This document shows, in pieces, positions 30,572 to 37,693 of a stretch of 64,000 nucleotides of DNA. Position 1 is the first letter of the stretch. The number at the start of each line of letters is the position of its first letter. This stretch comes from Undibacterium hunanense (lineage in GTDB: Bacteria > Pseudomonadota > Gammaproteobacteria > Burkholderiales > Burkholderiaceae_D). Below the pieces are notes generated by a model. It did not search any database. It worked only from the letters and a program-made list of their open reading frames with translations, and had not been told where the DNA came from. A program made the translations under genes and the position numbers. The stretch is from NCBI RefSeq assembly GCF_014284335.1, contig NZ_JACOGF010000006.1:62001-126000 (forward strand), written 5' to 3'.

Positions 30572-31279
30572 TCAAGTTTCATCTCCAGCTTCACTGGCCT
30601 TGCGTTGTGCAAGGTATTCATATTTGCTGGGCAAGATATGATCAACACAAAGCTGGGCCAGCGTCCAGTTATCACGTCCCTTCAGCAGTTCTATCATCAA
30701 TGCATGATGGGCGACTGAAATCTGCAGTTTTTCTGGTACAGCCAATGAGTTGGTGCGGATTGCATAACTCAAGTTCATATAATCCTGGATCGACCGTTCC
30801 AGGTAGCGGTTGCCACACAGTGAAAATATTTTCGAATGGAATTGATCATTCAATTCATGCACACCACGCAGGTAAGCATTCTTCACATGCACTAAATACG
30901 TTTGATGAATCGCGTTCAATTCATCAATAAATTCTGACGGTGCCGGAAGCTTGAACATCAGCACGGCCTGACGCTGCAAGAATTCACGCACTTCATAAAT
31001 CTGGCTTACCTCTTCCTGCGAAAACGAACGTACACGTGCCCCCTTGTTGGGTTCTCGCATGACTATCCCGGTACGCTCCAGCCGATTCAGGGCCTGACGC
31101 ACACAATGCCGCGTTGCGCCAAAGCGCTGCATAAGGAGATCTTCCACCAGACGCTCTCCAGGCTTTAGACGCAAAAAAAGTATGTCCTCTTCCAGTTGCA
31201 TGACCAATTCAGCTTCGCTGATGACGTGCAGGTCTGCATCCGGGTATGAATCAATAGTACTGCGCTGTGTTTGAGGCAT
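30572..31279 (-). CDS. GntR-family transcriptional regulator, FadR/FCD type
   Basis: A 235-residue regulator. The winged-helix DNA-binding domain is at about 25-90 (LKPGERLVEDLLMQRFGATRHCVRQALNRLERTGIVMREPNKGARV), followed by an all-helical FCD ligand domain with the usual metal-site acidic and histidine residues (ELNDQFHSKIF, HHALMIELL). FCD regulators commonly sense sugar acids or other small carboxylates. It is upstream of and co-directional with the PqqU-like receptor (72-base gap) and divergent from the GH39 gene, so either or both are plausible targets. Start ATG 31279. Confidence 0.92.
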   Translation of the reverse strand: MPQTQRSTIDSYPDADLHVISEAELVMQLEEDILFLRLKPGERLVEDLLMQRFGATRHCVRQALNRLERTGIVMREPNKGARVRSFSQEEVSQIYEVREFLQRQAVLMFKLPAPSEFIDELNAIHQTYLVHVKNAYLRGVHELNDQFHSKIFSLCGNRYLERSIQDYMNLSYAIRTNSLAVPEKLQISVAHHALMIELLKGRDNWTLAQLCVDHILPSKYEYLAQRKASEAGDET

Positions 31280-31632
31280 GAGCAAAACTCGTCAGGGTTG
31301 AAAGCAAGGTCAACACGACAAAACCTGCCATTGGACAATTATCGATAATACTATTCACAACAAATCAAGGGCAATCAATGTCTTACTCAAATTTTATATT
31401 AAAAAACAATAAGTTAATAACAGATACAAGAATTCAATCAAAAACATGAGAGCAATATTATTGACAATACTGTCCTCAAACACAATACTGGCCCAGACAA
31501 ACAAGGCCACTATCACTTATAAGAATCCATACTCAGTGGACGCAGAGAGACATGGCAAGCACCTTGCGTCGTGCAGCCGAATACCACTGCGCGCTCATTC
31601 ATCATCTTTGCCATCTGAAAAATGACCCTATC
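31280..31632. promoter_or_regulatory. Divergent promoter region with a 12-bp palindrome at 31338-31349
   Basis: This gap separates gntR from the GH39 gene. attatcgataat (31338-31349) is a perfect palindrome about 59 bases from the gntR start; attgacaatactgtcc further along (about 31459-31474) partly echoes the ggacaattatc flank. These are candidate operators for the GntR protein, whose family binds short dyads. No small gene was found in the stretch. Confidence 0.45.
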
Positions 31633-33312
31633 ATGAAAAGTATCATTCTTAGTTGCTGTCTGTTGCTTGCTTTGGCGGCATCTGTCACTGCACACAGTCA
31701 GACCCCTGCCGTCGCCCTGCAAGTCGATCTGGCCAGGGAAAAAGGTGACATGAAGCCGATATGGGCATGGTTTGGGTACGACGAACCAAACTACACAACA
31801 ATGAAGGATGGCAAGAAGCTGCTCAGCGAAATCGCCGCACTCAGCCCGACCCCGGTGTATGTACGCGCCCACAATCTGATGACTTCCGGCGATGGCACTG
31901 CCGCGCTGAAGTGGGGGTCAACCGATATGTACAAAGAAGACAAAGACGGCAAGCCCATCTATGACTGGACCATCATCGACAAGATTTTTGATACCTATGT
32001 CGAACGAGAAATGAAGCCTTTGGCACAAATCGGTTTCATGCCGGAAGCGCTATCCCGGGTACCACAACCTTATAGACACAATTGGGAACCCGGCAAAAAA
32101 TACAAAGACATCATGACCGGATGGGCTTACCCACCCAAGGACTACAACAAATGGGCAGAACTGATTTATCAATGGGTAAGGCACAGCGTGGATCGCTATG
32201 GCCAGGCCGAAGTCGAGAGCTGGTACTGGGAATTATGGAATGAACCGGATGGCGCCTATCTAAAAGCCGAAGATACAGAGCGCGAATTTTTCAAGATGTA
32301 CGACTATGCAGCCGATGCCGTCAAACGCGCCCTGCCAACGGCACGCATGGGTGGCCCGCATACCGCCAGTATAGGCAAATTTTTTGACAACTTTCTGAAG
32401 CATGCTTTGTACGAGCCCAATATGGCGACAGGCAAGATTGGCGCACCGCTTGATTTTGTCGCCTTTCACGCCAAGGGTTCACCCAGGCTGATCAATGGCG
32501 TGGTGCAAATGGGTATCATGGCGCATCTCAGTAAAATTGATCGTGGTTTTTCTATCGTTGCCTCTTATCCCGAGTTGAAGAACATCCCCATCATCATTGG
32601 CGAATCTGATCCTGAAGGTTGTGCAGCCTGCGGCATGCAGACCAATCCAGAAAATGCCTATCGCAACGGCACCTTGTATTCCAGCTACACTGCAGCCTCC
32701 ATTGCACGCGAATACGAGATTGCCGATCGTCGTGGCGTCAACCTGCTGGGCGCCGTCAACTGGTCATTTGAATTTGAAGACCAGCCATGGTTTGCCGGTT
32801 TTAGAGACCTGGCCACCAACGGTGTCGATAAACCTGTACTGAATGTATTTCGCATGTTGGGTATGATGTCGGGCAAGCGGGTCGAAGTCAGTGGCGATAT
32901 TGCCTACGATACCGAAGCCGTCATCAAAACCGGCGTACGTGCAGAAAGAACCGACATCAATGCACTTGCCGCCAAAGACAAAAAAAGTGTCAGCATTCTG
33001 GTGTGGAATTACCATGACACTGACATCATCGACGCGGGTTCACCAGTAGCATTAACCATCAAGGGCATAGCTGCTGATAAACTGACCGTGCACCACTATC
33101 GTATTGATGAAGCACACAGCAATTCCTATGCTGCCTGGAAAAAGATGGGCTCGCCACAAAACCCAAACACAGCACAGATTGCAGAACTGGAAAAAGCTGG
33201 TCAACTGGCTGAACTCGAAGCACCTGCACATCTGCAGGTGCGTGAGCAGCAAGTCACGATACATATGCAGTTGCCGCGCCAGGCGGTTTCCCTGGTGAAG
33301 TTAAGTTACTAG
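31633..33312 (+). CDS. Secreted glycoside hydrolase, GH39-like (beta-xylosidase type)
   Basis: A 559-residue clan GH-A type enzyme exported by a signal peptide (MKSIILSCCLLLALAASVTAHS). The acid/base candidate is Glu204 in ELWNEPDG and the nucleophile candidate is Glu324 in IIIGESDPEG; a C-terminal beta-sandwich (about 430-559) follows, as in GH39. The start ATG 31633 is chosen for the signal peptide; the frame extends upstream without coding character. Substrate is probably a xylose- or other glycan-containing side chain, judging from the pectin genes nearby, but this is inference. It is followed after 27 bases by the dehydrogenase gene. Confidence 0.8.
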   Translation: MKSIILSCCLLLALAASVTAHSQTPAVALQVDLAREKGDMKPIWAWFGYDEPNYTTMKDGKKLLSEIAALSPTPVYVRAHNLMTSGDGTAALKWGSTDMYKEDKDGKPIYDWTIIDKIFDTYVEREMKPLAQIGFMPEALSRVPQPYRHNWEPGKKYKDIMTGWAYPPKDYNKWAELIYQWVRHSVDRYGQAEVESWYWELWNEPDGAYLKAEDTEREFFKMYDYAADAVKRALPTARMGGPHTASIGKFFDNFLKHALYEPNMATGKIGAPLDFVAFHAKGSPRLINGVVQMGIMAHLSKIDRGFSIVASYPELKNIPIIIGESDPEGCAACGMQTNPENAYRNGTLYSSYTAASIAREYEIADRRGVNLLGAVNWSFEFEDQPWFAGFRDLATNGVDKPVLNVFRMLGMMSGKRVEVSGDIAYDTEAVIKTGVRAERTDINALAAKDKKSVSILVWNYHDTDIIDAGSPVALTIKGIAADKLTVHHYRIDEAHSNSYAAWKKMGSPQNPNTAQIAELEKAGQLAELEAPAHLQVREQQVTIHMQLPRQAVSLVKLSY

Positions 33313-33339
33313 TACTAACCCCGACACTGACACAACACC

Positions 33340-34725
33340 ATGAAAATCATTACTCTGCTCACCACCCTGCTGCTACTGCATACCTCATCTGTATTTGCAG
33401 GAGAAGGCAGCGATCTGTATAAGCAAAGCTGTGCACAATGTCACGGTGCCAATCGTGAAGGAGGCCTTGGTCCCAGCCTGCTCAAGCGGCCGTGGGCAAA
33501 GGTCGATTGGAAAAAAGACAGTCTGCAACGCTTCATTAGCGAAGGTTCCCCCAACACCGGCATGCCCGCATGGAAGAATGTCCTGAACCAGAAGCAGATT
33601 GCTGCCCTTGCTGAATATCTGTTGCTGCCTGAGCCGGTGGCGCAGGCAGTGGTCAAAGAAACACGGGCAGATCCCTACCCCGAACTCAAAAAATTTCGCC
33701 TGCCGGTTGGTTTTTCCATCTCTGTGTATAGCGATCAGCTTGCAAATGCACGTGGCATGGCCGTGACTGCATCCGGCATTGTTTTTGTCGGATCACGTAA
33801 AGTGGGAAAAATTTATGCCGTCATCAATAGCGGCAAAGATGGCGTGCCACCGAAAGTCGTCACCGTTGCCAAAGGGCTGGATTCCCCTATCGGCCTGACC
33901 TTGCTGAATGGTTCACTGTACGTGGCAGAAATGACACGCGTCATTCGCTTTGATGACATCGAAAAAACCTACGACAAATCGCCGCAACTGCACGTGGTCA
34001 AAGATGATTTTCCCAAAGACAAATGGCATGGCGAGAAAATAATCAAGGCTGGCCCGGATGGAAAATTATATATACCCATAGGTGCGCCATGCAATGTCTG
34101 CGACAAGGAAGATGCACCACATTCCAAAATTTATCGTATGAACCCTGATGGCTCAGGCTTTGAAATCTATGCACGCGGCATCAGAAATTCTGTCGGTTTT
34201 GCATGGCATCCGGCCAGCAAGGAAATGTGGTTCACCGACAATGGTCGCGATGAAATGGGTGACAACATGCCATCCGATAAATTGAACTACGCCCCCAAAG
34301 CCGGCATGCATTTTGGCTTTCCGTATTGCGCTGGCGGTGCCGTGGAGGATCCGGAATTTCACAAAAACAGGCGCTGTGAAGAATTCGCAGAACCGGCAGC
34401 AAAGCTGGGGCCACATGTTGCCTCACTAGGTCTGGCATTCAACGATGGCACGCAATTTCCTGCGCAATACAGGAATCAGCTATTTGTCGCAGAACACGGC
34501 TCTTGGAACCGTACACAAAAAATCGGCTATCGCGTCGCATTGATCACCTTGTATAACAACAAGGTCGTCAGTGATACCGTGTTCATCGAAGGATTTTTGC
34601 AGGATGAAAAAGTGATTGGTCGCCCGGTTGACATTGCCTTCCTGCCAGATGGATCCATGCTCATCTCGGATGACTTTGGTGGGCGTATTTATCGTGTCAG
34701 CTATAGCGAGAACACCAAAAAATAG
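33340..34725 (+). CDS. Cytochrome c fused to PQQ-dependent sugar (sorbosone-type) dehydrogenase
   Basis: A 461-residue periplasmic protein: signal peptide (1-20), a small cytochrome c domain with haem site CAQCH (C31, C34, H35) and axial Met75 in NTGMPAWKN, then a six-bladed propeller of the GSDH/sorbosone dehydrogenase family (about 120-455). Family marks are ARGIRNSVGFAWHP, MWFTDNGRDEMGDN and LFVAEHGSWNRT. Such enzymes oxidise aldoses or related sugars with PQQ; the fused haem can carry electrons away. It forms an operon with the GH39 gene and faces the PqqU-like receptor locus. Confidence 0.87.
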   Translation: MKIITLLTTLLLLHTSSVFAGEGSDLYKQSCAQCHGANREGGLGPSLLKRPWAKVDWKKDSLQRFISEGSPNTGMPAWKNVLNQKQIAALAEYLLLPEPVAQAVVKETRADPYPELKKFRLPVGFSISVYSDQLANARGMAVTASGIVFVGSRKVGKIYAVINSGKDGVPPKVVTVAKGLDSPIGLTLLNGSLYVAEMTRVIRFDDIEKTYDKSPQLHVVKDDFPKDKWHGEKIIKAGPDGKLYIPIGAPCNVCDKEDAPHSKIYRMNPDGSGFEIYARGIRNSVGFAWHPASKEMWFTDNGRDEMGDNMPSDKLNYAPKAGMHFGFPYCAGGAVEDPEFHKNRRCEEFAEPAAKLGPHVASLGLAFNDGTQFPAQYRNQLFVAEHGSWNRTQKIGYRVALITLYNNKVVSDTVFIEGFLQDEKVIGRPVDIAFLPDGSMLISDDFGGRIYRVSYSENTKK

Positions 34726-34761
34726 CAGGCGGTCTTGCTACAGGCAAGGCCAAGAATCTAT

Positions 34762-34805
34762 AAAAAAACGACATCAGGCAATATGCTGGTGTCGTTTTTT
34801 TTGTT
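34762..34805 (+). terminator. Rho-independent terminator of the GH39-dehydrogenase operon
   Basis: aaaaacgacatcag and ctggtgtcgttttt pair (one G-T) around gcaatatg and are followed by a run of more than eight T. It starts about 37 bases after the dehydrogenase stop. Confidence 0.9.
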
Positions 34806-35017
34806 CTTTCGTTTTACAAAATTTATACAAGTATACGTGCGTAACGTGCAAACCATGTTTTTGGTTGACAGCCTGATCTGCGTTTAGATCAACAATACTA
34901 ACAGGCTGAAACTGTCTTTTTTCCGTCAACGCTGTTGTCATTGACTGCGTTCTTGGCTTACGTAGCTTGACTACGCAAAACAAAGCAAGCAAACCCAAAC
35001 AGGAATAGGAAAACATC

Positions 35018-35341
35018 ATGAACAAAATCATCACCGCTTTCATCGCCGCCACTGTTGTTATGGGTAGCGCATTTGCACAGACTCCAGCAGCATCCGCAAC
35101 AGCCGCCAGCACGCCAGTGAAAGCCGCATCTGCATCTGCCGCAGCCAGCGTAGCGAAATCTGCTCCTGTTGCCAAAGCCAGCTCTGTATCTGCTTCTGTC
35201 GCTGCCACAACTGAAGCAAAACCGGTGACAGACAAAGCAATGACGGACAAAACAACTAAGCATGAAAAACATGTAAAAAAAGAAGTCAAGAAAGATGAAG
35301 TCAAAGCGGCATCAGCCTCGGCACCAGCAGCATCGAAATAA
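35018..35341 (+). CDS. Small secreted Ala/Lys-rich protein, acid-shock (Asr)-like, copy 1
   Basis: A 107-residue protein with a clear signal peptide (MNKIITAFIAATVVMGSAFA, cleavage after AFA). The mature part is low complexity: an Ala/Ser/Val/Lys half, then a highly charged Lys/His/Glu half (HEKHVKKEVKKDEVK) and an Ala/Ser tail ending AASK. Composition resembles enterobacterial acid shock protein Asr, but the sequence is too simple to prove common descent. It has a purine-rich ribosome site and a tandem paralogue 86 bases downstream. The 290 bases upstream hold the previous operon's terminator and a TTGACA at 34865-34870. Confidence 0.8.
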   Translation: MNKIITAFIAATVVMGSAFAQTPAASATAASTPVKAASASAAASVAKSAPVAKASSVSASVAATTEAKPVTDKAMTDKTTKHEKHVKKEVKKDEVKAASASAPAASK

Positions 35342-35427
35342 TCAATAAAGCGCAGGTATTACCCGCAACATATGCTGTCGGTAAAAAAACAGATACTCAA
35401 AAAACCATTCATATCAGGGAAATAAAC

Positions 35428-35784
35428 ATGAACAAGCTCATCACCGCTTTCGTTGCCTCTACCGTCATCATGGGTAGCGCGTTCGCTCAGACACCAGCTA
35501 CAGCAAGCGCAGCAGCAAGTACAGCAGCTAATAAGCCAGTCAAGGCAGCATCTGCTGTAGTTGCGGCCAGCGTCGCCAAATCAACGCCTGTCGTTGCAAC
35601 ACCCGTTGCAGCAGCGCCAGCAGCACCTGAAGTCAAATCTGCGGTAACAGAAAAAGCAACAAAACACGCAAAACACACGAAGCAAGAGAAACAGACCAAG
35701 CAAGTTAAGCAGACAACAAAGGACATGAAAGCGGACGATGCCAAGGTAGTACCAGCTGCATCAACACCAGCAGCATCGAAGTAA
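35428..35784 (+). CDS. Small secreted Ala/Lys-rich protein, acid-shock (Asr)-like, copy 2
   Basis: A 118-residue paralogue of the preceding gene: the signal peptide MNKLITAFVASTVIMGSAFA differs at only a few positions and the protein also ends in PAASK. The middle is expanded with Val/Pro-Ala and a Lys/Gln/Thr-rich stretch (HAKHTKQEKQTKQVKQTTK). A periplasmic, disordered, cationic protein is predicted. CAGGGAAATAAAC precedes the ATG. Both copies probably share one transcript that ends at the terminator after this gene. Role unknown beyond the Asr-like look. Confidence 0.8.
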   Translation: MNKLITAFVASTVIMGSAFAQTPATASAAASTAANKPVKAASAVVAASVAKSTPVVATPVAAAPAAPEVKSAVTEKATKHAKHTKQEKQTKQVKQTTKDMKADDAKVVPAASTPAASK

Positions 35785-35827
35785 TCCGCTGGGAATGGCG
35801 GTCTCATCAAGAGGTCGCCGCTTAAAG

Positions 35828-35861
35828 AACAACGCCCAATTTATATTGGGCGTTGTTTTTT
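35828..35861 (+). terminator. Rho-independent terminator after the Asr-like pair
   Basis: aacaacgcccaat (35828-35840) pairs perfectly with attgggcgttgtt (35845-35857) around a 4-base loop and is followed by a T-run. Confidence 0.92.
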
Positions 35862-35935
35862 GTGTTGCACTTGTATGTAACTTATCCTGCCCAATCGCGA
35901 TTCAGACGCAATGCACCTTGATCAATTGAAGTCCA

Positions 35936-37621
35936 TCATTTCGCGGTAACACGGAAATAATCCACATCCATGCTGGAACGTGGCGTCGTCACTTTTTCGC
36001 CAATGCTGAACAGGCCAATCTGGGCTCCCACCCAGCGTCCCTTGCCAACCTTGAAGGCTTGAGGAATTTTCTGGAAATTCACGTTATCCGTACTATAAGA
36101 AAAGCTTGCGAGTGCACCATCAGCCATATTCAGGCGTAAATACAATGAAGATGGGGCAGACGGCAAGATCACCTGTGGTGCTTCCGTGCAACGATCACCA
36201 GACCCGGTGCAGGTCACATATACCAGTTGTGTCACGCCTGCTGTTTTCTGCAAGCCCAGCCAGGCATATTGCATGGCATTCAGAATTAAACCGGCCCTGT
36301 CACCATCTGCCGCATTGTTTAACTGCACATGTGTATTGACTGCAAATTCTGGCGCAGGCAGTTTTTGCGTCAGCACCGACGGCGCACGCCGTACGTTATT
36401 GATCACTTCGGGTTCAATTTGCGTGTACAGGCGCAATACGCCAGGGCGTTCAGTCAATGAATACCATTGCGCGTTGAAGTTGGCATTCCATTCCCATTGA
36501 AGACCCAGCCTGCTTCCTTTGAATTCATCCGATGTCGGTGGCACCTTGATTGCAGCACCGGATACCGGCTTTGCATAAGTCAGCACTGGTTGCCCGGTGC
36601 CAGCTTTAGGGCCATCCTCACCAATCACAGGCCAGTCATCTACCCAGCGCATGGGTTGCAGATGCATGACACGGCCATAGGCTTCCTTGTCCTGGAAATG
36701 CAGGAACCAGTCCCTGCCATCCTGCGCCCTTACCCAGGCACCCTGATGCGGACCATTGATGGGACTATTGCCCTGATCCATGACGGTACGGACTTCATAT
36801 GGCCCATTGATACTGCGCGAACGGAATACTGCTTGCCAGCCCTGCTCAACCCCGCCTGCCGGCGCAAACACATAGTAATAGCCATTGGCCTTGTAAAACT
36901 TCGGGCCTTCCAGCGTACGGTAGTCAGGTATTTTATTGCCATCAATAACAGTCTGGCCCGCACTGTCCAGCAAACGGCTGCCATCTGGAGCCATGGCGCG
37001 CAAGGTCAAGAGATTATTGATACCAGCCCGGCTTTTTGCCCAGCCATGCAACAGATAAGCCTTGCCATCGTCATCCCACAGCGGAGTGGGGTCGATGATG
37101 CCTTTACCCGGCAGCAAAAGCTTGGGCGTGCTCCATGGTCCGGCAAAATCTTTTGCCGTGATAACGAAAATACCCAGATCGGGATCGGGATAAAATATCC
37201 AGAACTGATTGTCGTGATAACGCAGGCACGGTGCCCAGACGCCTTCGCCGTGGCGTGGCACAGCGAAACGTTCCGCCGGTACCAGTTGCGGCAAGGCATG
37301 GCCTACCAGTTCCCAGTTCACCAGATCCCGGGATTGCAGCAAAGGCAAACCCGGCGAACTGTTGAAACTCGAAGACGTCATGTAATAGGTATCACCTACA
37401 CGTATCGCATCCGGGTCAGAATAATCGGCATGAAGCACAGGGTTTTTATAACGCCCATCACCCAGGTCAGCCACCCACGGCTCTTTTGTCGCCTCGCGTT
37501 GCGCAACCTGCGTATGCTGGCAAGCCGAAATGCCAAGTCCGAGCAGGACAACTGATGCAATCGTCGATGCAGCGCGGTACATAGAGGAAGAAGTGTAATT
37601 AGGCATACTGTTACGATTCAT
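35936..37621 (-). CDS. Glycoside hydrolase family 43 lipoprotein (arabinosidase/xylosidase type)
   Basis: A 561-residue five-bladed propeller glycosidase with a C-terminal beta-sandwich of the GH43 C2/DUF1349 kind (from about residue 365). The N-terminus carries a lipobox, LGISAC (Cys34), so it should be lipid-anchored. Catalytic acid candidates are in HADYSDPDAI (Asp near 66-72), GIIDPTPLWDDDG and TLEGPKFYKANG. The start ATG 37621 has no clear ribosome site; ATG 37606 is an alternative. It is last in the polygalacturonase-pectinesterase-TonB receptor set, fitting removal of arabinan or xylan side chains from pectin. Confidence 0.88.
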   Translation of the reverse strand: MNRNSMPNYTSSSMYRAASTIASVVLLGLGISACQHTQVAQREATKEPWVADLGDGRYKNPVLHADYSDPDAIRVGDTYYMTSSSFNSSPGLPLLQSRDLVNWELVGHALPQLVPAERFAVPRHGEGVWAPCLRYHDNQFWIFYPDPDLGIFVITAKDFAGPWSTPKLLLPGKGIIDPTPLWDDDGKAYLLHGWAKSRAGINNLLTLRAMAPDGSRLLDSAGQTVIDGNKIPDYRTLEGPKFYKANGYYYVFAPAGGVEQGWQAVFRSRSINGPYEVRTVMDQGNSPINGPHQGAWVRAQDGRDWFLHFQDKEAYGRVMHLQPMRWVDDWPVIGEDGPKAGTGQPVLTYAKPVSGAAIKVPPTSDEFKGSRLGLQWEWNANFNAQWYSLTERPGVLRLYTQIEPEVINNVRRAPSVLTQKLPAPEFAVNTHVQLNNAADGDRAGLILNAMQYAWLGLQKTAGVTQLVYVTCTGSGDRCTEAPQVILPSAPSSLYLRLNMADGALASFSYSTDNVNFQKIPQAFKVGKGRWVGAQIGLFSIGEKVTTPRSSMDVDYFRVTAK

Positions 37622-37693
37622 TTTAGAATTCTTACGAAGAGCTGCACCGGCAGCTCTTCGGCTTGTTAAGTACAAATAATGCTCAAAGCAAAA

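Noticed and set aside
36467..37555. 362-codon plus-strand frame opposite the GH43 gene
   Set aside because: Antisense shadow without ribosome site or recognisable domains.
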